A DNA stretch of 64,000 nt, taken from NCBI GenBank assembly GCA_050330635.1, contig JBHJNQ010000013.1, positions 1-64,000 of the forward strand, in the 5' to 3' direction. The position numbers and the translations under genes are program-made. The stretch comes from CADEDH01 sp050330635. GTDB lineage: Bacteria; Actinomycetota; Acidimicrobiia; Acidimicrobiales; SZUA-35. How positions within the stretch are numbered: the stretch's first letter is position 1; each line of letters starts with the position of its first letter. Under the pieces are notes generated by a model. That model did not search any database. It saw only the letters and a list, made by a program, of their open reading frames with translations, and had not been told where the DNA came from. Shown here piece by piece: positions 17,435 through 25,722 of this stretch.

Positions 17435-18411
17435 TGGTTCGACCGTATCCGGTCGCCGAGGGGAGCGAGGTGGACGAGTGCGTCACCCTGATGGACGACG
17501 GGGAACTCGCTGCGGGCGATGACGAGCGCCGGCTCGCGGGCCCTCACGAACCGGGGGTGGGCGCCGATGGCGTCACCGACGACGGCCACGGTCTGCTCGG
17601 CCTGGACCACGTCGCCCAGCTGGACACGGATACGGGCCAACCCGCTCATCGGGCTACGGAGCCAGCGGGAGGATCGCAGGAGCCGGGGCCGGGTGGGGCT
17701 GGGGGCGGCCAGCGCGACGTCGTCGATCATCCCGAGGTGGGCGAGAACCCGCAGCGTTCCCGTCACCCCGACTTCGATGGCATGATCGTCGAAGCGCCAC
17801 GCCTCGCCTCCCTCGTAGAGCAGGGTTCTGATGCCACGGCGGACGGCGGCCTCCCGCAGCGAGCCGTCCCGGGTGCGGCTGTGGACGGCGACGGGGGCGC
17901 CGAAGACCGCGGCCAGCTCCCTGGTCGCCGGATCGTCGAGGTCGGCCCTGATCTGGGGGAGGTTGCAGCGGTGATCGGAGCCGGTGTGGAGGTCGAGGCC
18001 GAACGAGCAGCGCTCGACGATCTCGGTCATGAACAGGTGGGCGAAGCGCGAGGCCAGCGACCCCCGGGCCGACCCGGGGAAGCAGCGGTTCAGGTCACGC
18101 CGGTCGGGCATGTAGCGGTCGGCGGTGGCGAAGCCGGGGATGTTGACCACCGGCACGGCCAGCACCGTCCCCGCCAGCGTCGCCGGGGGGACCAGCTCGA
18201 GGACGCGACGGATGATCTCGACGCCGTTGATCTCGTCGCCGTGGAGGGCGGCGCTGAGCCAGACCGTCGGCCCGACGGCGGCGCCGTTGACGACGACGAC
18301 CGGCATCGCCATCCACCCGCCGGAGGGGAGGCGGGCCGGGCGCAGCTCGAGTTCGTGGCGGGTCCCCGGGTCCACCCGGATCTGCCCGAAGTCGAAGGCT
18401 GCCCCGATCAT
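17431..18411 (-). CDS. succinylglutamate desuccinylase/aspartoacylase family zinc hydrolase
   Basis: A 326-residue M14-like zinc amidohydrolase. The zinc motif HGDE is at about residues 57-60 and the third ligand is in DLHTGS. The C-terminal part has a beta-strand domain typical of AstE-like proteins (SPMSGLARIRVQLGDVV). Members cleave N-acyl amino acids. It overlaps both neighbours by 4 nt, lying between a RimB-like protease and RimK, an order known in other bacteria, which suggests it trims or recycles the acyl-amino-acid or glutamyl modification. The true substrate is unknown. Confidence 0.87.
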   Translation of the reverse strand: MIGAAFDFGQIRVDPGTRHELELRPARLPSGGWMAMPVVVVNGAAVGPTVWLSAALHGDEINGVEIIRRVLELVPPATLAGTVLAVPVVNIPGFATADRYMPDRRDLNRCFPGSARGSLASRFAHLFMTEIVERCSFGLDLHTGSDHRCNLPQIRADLDDPATRELAAVFGAPVAVHSRTRDGSLREAAVRRGIRTLLYEGGEAWRFDDHAIEVGVTGTLRVLAHLGMIDDVALAAPSPTRPRLLRSSRWLRSPMSGLARIRVQLGDVVQAEQTVAVVGDAIGAHPRFVRAREPALVIARSEFPVVHQGDALVHLAPLGDRIRSNQ

Positions 18412-18890
18412 CGGGGGTCCCGACCCCCGAGCAGGTAGGAACGGCCGGGGTCGACCAGGAACCGACGGCGGACCGCAGCCCGACCCAACAGCATGCGGAA
18501 CCCCATCTCGTCCCGGTCGGTGAGCGTGACCTCGATCGGCCAGTGATGGTCGCCGATGGCGATCTCGGTGAGGATCACCGGTCGATTCTGCACCTCACCG
18601 TTCGACGAGCGGACCCGGCGCCAGCAAAGGACCGGGGCGTCGGCCACGACCAGGCCGTGGCGCCGATGCTGGGCGGGGTGGATCTCGAAGCGCACCCACG
18701 GCCGCCCGTCGACGGTGTGGTGGCGGAGACGGAAGGCGTGGAGGGCCGAGGTGCGGGCGCCGGTGTCGACCTTGACCTTGACGGCGTCGACACCAAGCTC
18801 GGGGAGCGAGGCCCACTCGCGCCAACCGATGCTCGTCTTCGCCTTCGTGCTGATCCGTTTGGGTGGCACCACCGGTCGCGATACTGGCAC
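18408..18890 (-). CDS. rimB: RimB-like retropepsin-type protease (ATP-dependent zinc protease family)
   Basis: About 160 residues beginning at GTG 18890. The core VDTGARTSALHAF is the retroviral-type aspartic protease signature of the RimB / putative ATP-dependent zinc protease family. It is followed by FEIHP and the GFRMLLGRAAV loop seen in these proteins. RimB removes glutamates added to ribosomal protein S6 by RimK. It is the first gene of the rimB-aspartoacylase-rimK operon (4-nt overlap). The start is uncertain: GTGs at 18872 and 18869 are possible, but GAGG precedes 18890. Confidence 0.82.
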   Translation of the reverse strand: MPVSRPVVPPKRISTKAKTSIGWREWASLPELGVDAVKVKVDTGARTSALHAFRLRHHTVDGRPWVRFEIHPAQHRRHGLVVADAPVLCWRRVRSSNGEVQNRPVILTEIAIGDHHWPIEVTLTDRDEMGFRMLLGRAAVRRRFLVDPGRSYLLGGRDPR

Positions 18891-19022
18891 ACGATGCCTC
18901 GGCCGGCGGTGATCGCCGACCGGGGCGCCACCTCCCACCACGTCGCCGCCGCTCCGGTCTGGACCCGGGACCCGCCTGCTGGGAGACTGGCTTTGCGACC
19001 GACGTCGACGAAGGGGAGACCC

Positions 19023-19559
19023 ATGGAGTTCCTCGATCCGAGGGCAACGCCGCTGGCGACGCCCGAGCCCTACGAGCTGGGCCGAGCGCTCGAACCGGGC
19101 ACCACGATTGCGCTGCTGGCCAACGGCTACCCGGACTCGGTGGCGTTCCTCCACCATGTCGAGGCCGCCGTGGCGGCGGCGGTGGAGGGGATTTCGTTCC
19201 GCCACTACGACAAGGGCAACGCCTCGATCGTGGTCGGCGACGAGATGCTCGACGACATCGCGCGGCACTGCCACGTCGTCGTGGCCGCCTACGGCCATTG
19301 AGGCAGCTGCACCTCCGGCACCGTGCGTGACGGGATCAGGGCAGCGAGGCGGGGTCTGCCGGCGGTGTCGCTGGTGACCGAGAAGTTCTGGCCCCAGGGC
19401 GATTTCGTCGCCATGTCCGAGGGCATGAGCGGTCTGCCCCGGATCCAGCTACCTCACCCGGTGGCCGGTTCGGGCAACGAGAACATGGCCAAGGTGGCGG
19501 TCGAGATTAGCGACCAGCTGGTCCGAGCGCTCGAGGGCCGCCATCGGGGTGAGGGGTGA
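19023..19559 (+). CDS. UGSC-motif selenoprotein, TGA 19299-19301 read as Sec
   Basis: Reading through TGA 19299-19301 gives a 178-residue protein from ATG 19023, which has AAGGGGAG upstream. The residue context is VVVAAYGH-U-GSCTSG, i.e. Sec93-Gly-Ser-Cys96, the hallmark of the UGSC family of (seleno)proteins. The segment resembles the Sec loop of glycine/betaine reductase protein B. Coding character continues past the TGA and the true stop overlaps the GTG start of the next gene (GTGA), which only makes sense if the TGA is decoded. A SECIS-like hairpin follows. The family's reaction is not established; a reductase-type redox role is inferred. Confidence 0.92.
19299..19344 (+). promoter_or_regulatory. 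UGA Sec codon and bacterial SECIS-like hairpin
   Basis: After TGA 19299-19301, CCGT (19321-19324) pairs with ACGG (19330-19333) around loop GCGTG (19325-19329). CCT/AGG and GCTG/CAGC extend the stem below internal loops. GU in the loop is at +26/+27 from the end of UGA, the same as in the AhpD-like gene. Confidence 0.72.
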
Positions 19560-20665
19560 GCGCGGCGTTGTTGTCGGCCCCCGACGAGCAGGCGGCGGTG
19601 GAGCTGCTCCACGAGCTCGGCTGCACCGACGGGCTACCGGTCATCGTTCCCACACCCGAGCGCGTCGAGCGCATGGTGCTGGCCACCGGGCTCGACGGCG
19701 GCGACGTGCTGGGTGAGATGGGTCCGCTCATGGGGGCGGCGACCGTGGAGAAGGTGGCGACCGCCATGGTCATGGCCGGCTGCCTTCCCGATCACGCCCC
19801 GGTGGTGGTGGCGGCCATCGGCGCCATCTGCCAGCCGGCGTTCGACCTGCGGGAGATGCAGGCCACCACCCACTGCACCGCGCCGCTCATAATCGTCAAC
19901 GGGCCGGCCCGCCACGCCTGCGGCGGGATCGCCAGCGGATTCGGGGCCCTCGGTCCCGGCCACCGGGCCAACGCCTCGATCGGTCGCGCCGTCCGCCTGG
20001 CCATGATCAACATCGGTGGGGCCCGGCCCGGCGAGTCCGACATGGCCCTCCACGGTCATCCCGGGAAGTTCACGTACTGTCTGGCCGAGGACGAGGAGGG
20101 CTCCCCATTCCCGCCCCTCCACACCAGCTTCGGCTACTCGGCCGATCGGAGCGCGGTGACCGTGGTGGGGGCCGAGGCACCGCACTCGGTGTTCTTCATC
20201 GGCGACGGCGACGATCCCGAGGGATCGGCCGAGCAGCTCCTCGGCGTGCTGGCGGCCACGATCGCCGCACCTGGCACCAACAACGTCGTGCTCGGCGGTG
20301 TGGGCTCGGTGATCGTGGTCCTCAATCCCGATCACACCGAGGTGTTGGCGGCCGCCGGCTACGACCGCAGCGGTATCCAGCGTCGCCTGGCCGAGCTGGC
20401 CGTCACACCGATCGACGTGGCCCGCCGTCTCCATCCCCGCCAGTTCGCCCACACCACGACCGACACGGTCCCCGCGGTGCGCGACCCGGATCGGATCCTG
20501 GTGCTCCAGGCGGGGGGCACCGGGCTGTACTCGATGGTCATGCCGACCTGGTGCGCCGGTGCCCATCGCAACCAGGCGGTACACGCCGAGATCCTCCTCG
20601 ACCAGGCGTGCGAGGTGCCCCTGGTCGCCGCCGGGACCCTCGGAGGCGACACACTGGGGCCATGA
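19556..20665 (+). CDS. conserved hypothetical protein, partner of UGSC selenoprotein
   Basis: A 369-residue protein starting at GTG 19556, overlapping the UGSC stop by 4 nt and itself overlapping the next gene by 4 nt (ATGA). It opens with CTDGLPVIVPTPERVERML-like sequence, has several Gly-rich loops (ASGFGALGPGHRANASIG, NVVLGGVGSVIVVL) and scattered cysteines, but no signal peptide and no membrane helix. I do not recognise an enzyme family. The strict coupling suggests it forms a complex with, or supplies substrate to, the selenoprotein. Confidence 0.85.
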   Translation: MSAALLSAPDEQAAVELLHELGCTDGLPVIVPTPERVERMVLATGLDGGDVLGEMGPLMGAATVEKVATAMVMAGCLPDHAPVVVAAIGAICQPAFDLREMQATTHCTAPLIIVNGPARHACGGIASGFGALGPGHRANASIGRAVRLAMINIGGARPGESDMALHGHPGKFTYCLAEDEEGSPFPPLHTSFGYSADRSAVTVVGAEAPHSVFFIGDGDDPEGSAEQLLGVLAATIAAPGTNNVVLGGVGSVIVVLNPDHTEVLAAAGYDRSGIQRRLAELAVTPIDVARRLHPRQFAHTTTDTVPAVRDPDRILVLQAGGTGLYSMVMPTWCAGAHRNQAVHAEILLDQACEVPLVAAGTLGGDTLGP

Positions 20666-21669
20666 CGCCCCGACCCTCCACCGAGCGCAACCACGCGGCC
20701 GACGCCGATCGACCCCGGGACCGCTCCGACGCCAAGGCCCGGGCCCGGACCCGGTTGCGGGGCATCTGGGCCGCCACGCTCACCCCGTTCCGGCCCGACG
20801 GGTCGCTCGACGAGGACGGCTGGCGCCGCAACCTGCGCCACTGGTACGGCGAGCTCGGCATCACCGGCCTGTTCGTCAACGGCAAACAGGGCGAGTTCGC
20901 CTCGATGACCGTGGAGGAGCGGCAACGGACGGCGGAGCTGGCGGTTGAGGAGGCCCGCCCCTTCGGCGGTGGGGTCATGGTGTCGTGCTCCGACCAGAAC
21001 ATCGAGGTGGTGGCCGATCTGGCCCGCCACGCCGAGGCGGTCGGCGCCGACCATGTCGTCGTCCACTCGCCGCTGTTGTACTTCGGGGCCCACACCGACG
21101 ACACGATCGTCGGCTACTACCGGTATGTGGCCGACCAGGTGGCGATCGGTGTGGTCCTTTGGAACCAGCCTCCCGACTGCGGCTACACCCTCGAACCCGA
21201 GCTGTGCGTCCGCCTGGCCGACGAGATCCCCAACGTGGTGGCCATCAAGTACAGCGTGCCCCGCCCGACCTACGCCCGGCTGACGGAGTTGGCCGGAGAC
21301 CGGCTGATCGTCAGCAGCTCTCCCGAGATCGACTGGCTCGACAACATCGTCGAGCTGGGGTGGCGGGTGTACCTGTGCTCGACGCCGCCGTTCCTGCTCC
21401 AGACACCCACCGACCGCCGAATGGCCCGCTACACGGAGCTGGCGATGGACGGCCGGGTCGACGAGGCGCGCCAGGTCAGCGCCAGCCTCGAGCCGGTGCG
21501 CCTGGCGTTGGCCGACAGCCGTCCCCCGGGTAAGGCGACGGCCCACCAGAAGTACTGGCAGGAACTCCTCGGTCAGGTCGGCGGCCCCGTGCGCCGGCCA
21601 CTGCTGGCCCTGACCGAGGCCGAGCGTGCCGCCACCCGTCGGGCGTTCGAGGCCTGCGGGTTGGGGTGA
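20662..21669 (+). CDS. dihydrodipicolinate synthase (DapA/NanA) family protein
   Basis: A 335-residue class I aldolase-type TIM barrel. The N-terminus has GIWAATLTPFRPDGSLDEDG and GLFVNGKQGEFASMTVEER, both typical of the DapA/N-acetylneuraminate lyase fold. The Schiff-base lysine is Lys196 in VVAIKYS. It probably catalyses aldol cleavage or condensation of a 2-oxo acid rather than lysine synthesis, because it is the third gene of the UGSC operon and has an unusual GKQGE in place of the DapA GTTGE loop. The ATG overlaps the upstream stop. Confidence 0.88.
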   Translation: MTPRPSTERNHAADADRPRDRSDAKARARTRLRGIWAATLTPFRPDGSLDEDGWRRNLRHWYGELGITGLFVNGKQGEFASMTVEERQRTAELAVEEARPFGGGVMVSCSDQNIEVVADLARHAEAVGADHVVVHSPLLYFGAHTDDTIVGYYRYVADQVAIGVVLWNQPPDCGYTLEPELCVRLADEIPNVVAIKYSVPRPTYARLTELAGDRLIVSSSPEIDWLDNIVELGWRVYLCSTPPFLLQTPTDRRMARYTELAMDGRVDEARQVSASLEPVRLALADSRPPGKATAHQKYWQELLGQVGGPVRRPLLALTEAERAATRRAFEACGLG

Positions 21670-21671
21670 GG

Positions 21672-22448
21672 CTACTCGCCGGTGAAGTTCGGGGGCCGCC
21701 GCTCGGCCATGGCCCGGGTGCCCTCCTTGAAGTCGGACGTCTTCTGGAGGCGGGCCTGCTCGGCCCCCTCGTGGTCGGTGGCCGCCTGGACCCGATCGGC
21801 CAGGTCGCCCCGCAGCGTCTGCCGGATGGAGCGGACGGCGAGGGGGCCCGAGCCGGCGATCTCCGCCGCCAGCTCGGTGGCCTTGGTCCTGAGCTGGTCG
21901 AGGGGCACCAGGTAGTCGGCCATGCCGATGGCGGCCGCGGTCTCGCCGTCGATGCGGCGCCCGGTGTAGAGCAGCTCCGCCGCCCGCTGCTTGCCCACCA
22001 GCTCGGGCAGGGTGACGCTCAGCCCGAAGCCCTGATGGAACCCGAGACGGGCGAAGTTGGCGCTGAACCGGGCCTCGGGTGACGCCACCCGGAAGTCGGC
22101 CGACAGGGCCAGGCCCAGGCCGCCGCCGATGGCGGCCCCCTGGACGGCCGCCACCAGCGGGGTCTGGGTGCGAAAGATGCGCACCGCCGCCCCGTAGAGG
22201 TCCTCGGTGGTGTAGGCGCGGCCCCCGGCGCCGAAGTCGGCCCCGGCACAGAAGTGCTTGCCCTCGGCGCACAGCACGGCGGCCCGACACCGCGGGTCGT
22301 CGTCGATCTCGAACAGGGCGTCGGCGATGCCGTTGATCAGGTCGAGCGAGAAGAAGTTGTTGGGCGGTCGCCGGAGCTCGATCGTGGCGACGTGGTCGTC
22401 GCCGGCGGTCCAGGTGACGGCCGGGGTCTCGGCTGCTGCGTCGGTCAT
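21672..22448 (-). CDS. enoyl-CoA hydratase/isomerase family protein
   Basis: A 258-residue crotonase-fold protein. It has the CoA/oxyanion segments KHFCAGADFGAGG and AAVQGAAIGGGLGLALSADFRVAS, then FSANFARLGFHQGFG and the helical C-terminus. It would hydrate or isomerise an enoyl-CoA in beta-oxidation or a related pathway. The chosen ATG 22448 begins the domain; the frame extends further upstream without support. TAGGTT (22456-22461 as AACCTA on the plus strand) is 7 nt before the ATG, so the transcript may be leaderless. Its stop is only 2 nt from that of the convergent aldolase. Confidence 0.92.
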   Translation of the reverse strand: MTDAAAETPAVTWTAGDDHVATIELRRPPNNFFSLDLINGIADALFEIDDDPRCRAAVLCAEGKHFCAGADFGAGGRAYTTEDLYGAAVRIFRTQTPLVAAVQGAAIGGGLGLALSADFRVASPEARFSANFARLGFHQGFGLSVTLPELVGKQRAAELLYTGRRIDGETAAAIGMADYLVPLDQLRTKATELAAEIAGSGPLAVRSIRQTLRGDLADRVQAATDHEGAEQARLQKTSDFKEGTRAMAERRPPNFTGE

Positions 22449-22455
22449 GGCCGTC

Positions 22456-22461
22456 AACCTA
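22456..22461 (-). promoter_or_regulatory. -10-like box TAGGTT, leaderless start
   Basis: The minus strand reads TAGGTT, 7 nt before the ATG of the enoyl-CoA hydratase, without a Shine-Dalgarno site between them. Confidence 0.42.
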
Positions 22462-22492
22462 ACCCGGCCTCGGGGACGGGTCGAAACGCCAC

Positions 22493-22498
22493 TATCCT
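22493..22498 (+). promoter_or_regulatory. -10-like box TATCCT, leaderless start
   Basis: TATCCT lies 7 nt before the ATG of the FKBP gene, with no ribosome site. It faces away from the hydratase box on the opposite strand. Confidence 0.42.
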
Positions 22499-22505
22499 GC
22501 CCGCC

Positions 22506-22883
22506 ATGGACACCTCCGAGCGCCCATCCATCACCGTCCCCCAGAGCGGTACCCCCGAAGATCTCGTCGTCGATGACGTCGTCGTCGGCCACGGTCCCGA
22601 GGCCACGCCCGGCGCCCAGGTCAACGTCGACTACGTCGGCGTTGCCTGGAGCACGGGCCAGGAGTTCGACGCCTCGTGGAACCGGGGCGAGACCCTGCCG
22701 TTCACGATCGGGGCCGGGCAGGTCATCCAGGGCTGGGACCAGGGGGTCGCCGGCATGCGGGTCGGGGGGCGACGGACGATCACGATTCCGCCGCACCTGG
22801 GCTACGGGGCGGCGGGAGCCGGTGGTGTCATCGCCCCCAACGAGACGCTGATCTTCACGGTCGACCTGCGCTCCATCGGCTGA
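22506..22883 (+). CDS. FKBP-type peptidyl-prolyl cis-trans isomerase
   Basis: A 125-residue single-domain FKBP. It shows VNVDYVGVAW, GQEFDASWNRGETLPFTIG, VIQGWDQGVAGMRVGGRRT and IPPHLGYG, covering the hydrophobic active-site pocket. It has no signal peptide, so it should act in the cytoplasm on proline-limited folding. It lies between, but not in an obvious operon with, a divergent enoyl-CoA hydratase and a TPP enzyme. Confidence 0.95.
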   Translation: MDTSERPSITVPQSGTPEDLVVDDVVVGHGPEATPGAQVNVDYVGVAWSTGQEFDASWNRGETLPFTIGAGQVIQGWDQGVAGMRVGGRRTITIPPHLGYGAAGAGGVIAPNETLIFTVDLRSIG

Positions 22884-22916
22884 CCTGCGGCTGGGCACGC
22901 CTCGGGTGGCACCCAC

Positions 22917-22922
22917 TAGGGT
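22917..22922 (+). promoter_or_regulatory. -10-like box TAGGGT, leaderless start
   Basis: TAGGGT is 7 nt before GTG 22930 of the TPP enzyme gene; this spacing supports GTG 22930 over an upstream start at 22906. Confidence 0.4.
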
Positions 22923-22929
22923 CGGTCGG

Positions 22930-24579
22930 GTGACCGACACGATCGACAGTGCCACCGTCGTCAGCGGCGGCGAGGCCATGGCCCGTCAGCTGGCAGCCGA
23001 GGGTGTGACCCACATCTTCGGTATCCCCGGGGTCCAGCTCGACGACGCCAGCCACGGCCTGGCCCGCGTCGCCGACCGGATCACTTTCATCAACGCCCGG
23101 CACGAGCAGACCACCACGTACGCCGCCGACGGGTACGCCCGATCGACGGGTCGGGTCGGCGTCGCCCTCGTGGTTCCCGGTCCGGGGGTGCTGAACGCCG
23201 GCAGTGGTCTCGTCACCGCCCTCGCCTGCTCGTCGCCGGTGCTGCTGATCAGCGGCCAGGTGCCGAGCCGTGGCATCGGCCAGGGACTCGGCCTGCTCCA
23301 CGAGATCCCCGACCAGTCGGGCCTGCTGGCCTCGCTGTGCGTGTCGTCGACGCTGGTGACCGATCCGGGCCAGATCGCCGGCGCCATCCACGGGGCCATG
23401 GTCAAGCTCGGCACCGGTCCCGGGCCGGTGGCGGTCGAGCTCCCGCCCGACATACTGCGCGACACCACCGACGGGGCCGCCATCGGCCCCGAGCCCCCGG
23501 GGACCCCGTCTCCGGGCGATCCCGGTGACCTGGGTCGGGCCGCCGAGCGGTTGTCCGCAGCCGAGCGCCCCGTCATCTACGTGGGAGGGGGCGCCTTCGT
23601 GGCCGGGGCCTGGGACGAGCTGACCGTGCTGGCCGAGGCCCTGGGGGCACCGCTCGTCGCCAGCGCCAACGGGATCGGCAGCTTCGACAACCGGCACCCA
23701 CTGGCGTTCACCCCCCTGGCGGCCAAGGAGCTTTTGGCCCGAGCCGACACCGTGCTCTACGTCGGCACCCGGGCCCTCGAGGGCAACGGCTACCCGATCG
23801 GCACCGCCGCCGGCGCCACCCTCGTGTCCCTCAACCGCGACCCGGCCGCCTTCGGGCCGCCTCGAGACTTCGACGTGACGGTGACCGGCGACGCCCGCAC
23901 CGGGTCGGCCGCCCTCACCGCCCTCCTCGGCGGCGAGCGGGGGCCGTGGCTCGACGACGCCGACGCCGTCCGGGGCCGGGTGGTGGATCAATTGGCTCCG
24001 CTCGAACCTCAGGTGTCGTACGCCGCGGCCCTCCGCCAGGCCATGCCCGACGAGGCGGTGCTCGTCTCGGAGCTGACCCAGGTGGGCTACGTGGCCCGTT
24101 ACACCTTCCCCATTCACCACCCCCGCAGCTACCTCTCGCCGGGCTACCAGGGCACGCTGGGCTACGGCTACCCGACGGCCATCGGCGCCGCCGTCGGCAA
24201 CCCGGACCGGCCGGTGGTGTCGATCAACGGCGACGGTGGCTTCGGCTACGGGATGGCCGAAATGGCCACGGTCATGAACTACGATATTCCGCTGATCGGG
24301 ATCGTGTTCCGCGACGACGCCTACGGCAACGTGCAGCGCATGCACAAGCAGAAGTTCGACGGCGTCCACCACGGCACCGAGCTGACCAACCCCGACCTGT
24401 TGGCGTTGGCCGCGGCGTTCGGCATGACCGGCTATCGGGCCGGAAGCCCCGACGAGCTCCGGTCGGCGCTGTCGACCGCAATCGACGCCCGGGAACCGTG
24501 CCTGATCGACGTGCCGATCGGGGTCGTTCCCGACCCGTGGGCCGTCGTGAGCCGGCGGTACACCCCATCCGACGACTGA
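22930..24579 (+). CDS. thiamine pyrophosphate-dependent enzyme (acetolactate synthase-like)
   Basis: A 549-residue TPP enzyme with the N-terminal Pyr domain (catalytic glutamate Glu59 in ARHEQTTTYAADGYAR), a central domain and the C-terminal PP domain (GDGG at 434-437, ending about 30 residues later with DDAYGN). It decarboxylates or ligates 2-oxo acids; whether it is an acetolactate synthase, a 2-hydroxyacyl-CoA lyase or a benzoylformate-type decarboxylase cannot be told. No regulatory small subunit gene adjoins it, which argues against a primary branched-chain amino acid role. The start is GTG 22930. Confidence 0.88.
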   Translation: MTDTIDSATVVSGGEAMARQLAAEGVTHIFGIPGVQLDDASHGLARVADRITFINARHEQTTTYAADGYARSTGRVGVALVVPGPGVLNAGSGLVTALACSSPVLLISGQVPSRGIGQGLGLLHEIPDQSGLLASLCVSSTLVTDPGQIAGAIHGAMVKLGTGPGPVAVELPPDILRDTTDGAAIGPEPPGTPSPGDPGDLGRAAERLSAAERPVIYVGGGAFVAGAWDELTVLAEALGAPLVASANGIGSFDNRHPLAFTPLAAKELLARADTVLYVGTRALEGNGYPIGTAAGATLVSLNRDPAAFGPPRDFDVTVTGDARTGSAALTALLGGERGPWLDDADAVRGRVVDQLAPLEPQVSYAAALRQAMPDEAVLVSELTQVGYVARYTFPIHHPRSYLSPGYQGTLGYGYPTAIGAAVGNPDRPVVSINGDGGFGYGMAEMATVMNYDIPLIGIVFRDDAYGNVQRMHKQKFDGVHHGTELTNPDLLALAAAFGMTGYRAGSPDELRSALSTAIDAREPCLIDVPIGVVPDPWAVVSRRYTPSDD

Positions 24580-24602
24580 TCGACGGTGGAGGTCCGTGGG
24601 GT

Positions 24603-25670
24603 TCAGCGCCTGGTGGCCAGGAGGTAGTGGTTGGCCCGGTCGGAGCGGATGCCGGTGACCGAGACATCGTCGAAGCCGGCGCCGGTCAACATCTCGACGG
24701 CCAGCTGCTCGCCCCAGGCCGTGCCGAGCCCCGGGCCGCCGTAGGCCATCGACACGGTCATGCAGTGCATGGTGGAGATCGTGTACATCATGGCCGCCGT
24801 CGGCATCTCCAGGTTCTCGTGGAGGTGGCTCGAGGCCTTGGGTTCCACGCAGAGGTAGAGCCCGCCGGGGCGAAGGGCAGCGTGGATCCCGGCCAGCATC
24901 TCCGCCGGCCGGGCCTGGTCGTGAACGGCGTCGAAGGTGGTGATGAGGTCGAACCGCTCGTGCTCGTCGAGCACGGCGGCGTCGCGGGCCACGAAGGAGA
25001 TGTTGGTCGACCCCTTGGCCTCGGCATCGTCTCGGGCCCGTTCCAGGGCCGACTCGGCGATGTCGTAGCCGTGGAACCGCGACGCCGGGAACTCGGCCGC
25101 CAGCATGTTGAGGGCCCGACCGCTGCCACAGCCGACGTCGGCCACGTCGATCCCGGCCCGGAGTCCCTCGCCGCCGTCGGGGAGGAGGGGCACGATCTCG
25201 GCGAGCAGGGCGGTGGCGAGCCGCTGCCCGCTCGATTCGGCCATGAGGGTCTGGAAGCGGGGGAAGCGGTCGTAGGGAACCCCACCGCCGGAGCGGAAGG
25301 CCTCGACGACCTCGTCCTCCACCTCACCCAGTAGGGACACGTACTGACAGTAGGTCGTCAGGTTGAGGGGGCCGGCGGCCCGGGTCAAGAGCCCGGCGTG
25401 TTCGGGTGGGAGGTGGAAGGTGCCAGCTTCGGGGTCGTGGTCGACGATGCCGCCGGCGGTCATGGCCGACAGCCACTCCCGCACATAGCGCTCGTGGAGG
25501 TCGGCGGTCTCGGCGATCTCGGCCGGGGTGGCCGGGTCTATCCCGCTCATCGTGTCGAACAGGCCGGTCTTGTGGCCGACGGAGCACATCAGCGCCAGGG
25601 CGCCGCCGTTCATGATCCCGGTCATCGTCTGGAGGAAGGCCTTGCTTCGCTCCTTGTCGAATGCCGTCAT
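24603..25670 (-). CDS. class I SAM-dependent methyltransferase
   Basis: A 355-residue protein with an N-terminal helical, winged-helix-like domain (residues 1-130) and a C-terminal Rossmann methyltransferase domain. Motif I is VADVGCGSGRALN, followed by FHGYDIAESALERAR and an ITTFDAVHDQ segment. The layout resembles mycobacterial methyltransferases of the Rv2258c type. The acceptor substrate is unknown. GAGGAG stands upstream of ATG 25670. It follows the acyl-CoA carboxylase gene in the same direction with a 52-nt gap and may be co-transcribed. Confidence 0.9.
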   Translation of the reverse strand: MTAFDKERSKAFLQTMTGIMNGGALALMCSVGHKTGLFDTMSGIDPATPAEIAETADLHERYVREWLSAMTAGGIVDHDPEAGTFHLPPEHAGLLTRAAGPLNLTTYCQYVSLLGEVEDEVVEAFRSGGGVPYDRFPRFQTLMAESSGQRLATALLAEIVPLLPDGGEGLRAGIDVADVGCGSGRALNMLAAEFPASRFHGYDIAESALERARDDAEAKGSTNISFVARDAAVLDEHERFDLITTFDAVHDQARPAEMLAGIHAALRPGGLYLCVEPKASSHLHENLEMPTAAMMYTISTMHCMTVSMAYGGPGLGTAWGEQLAVEMLTGAGFDDVSVTGIRSDRANHYLLATRR

Positions 25671-25722
25671 CGTGAGCTCCTCTCATTGGGGGTCGGTGGA
25701 TCGCCGCTCGGTCGGTGGCCGA

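Noticed and set aside
20662..21669. dapA of lysine biosynthesis.
   Set aside because: The protein has the Schiff-base lysine but a GKQGE loop and belongs to the UGSC operon, so a lysine-pathway role is not supported.
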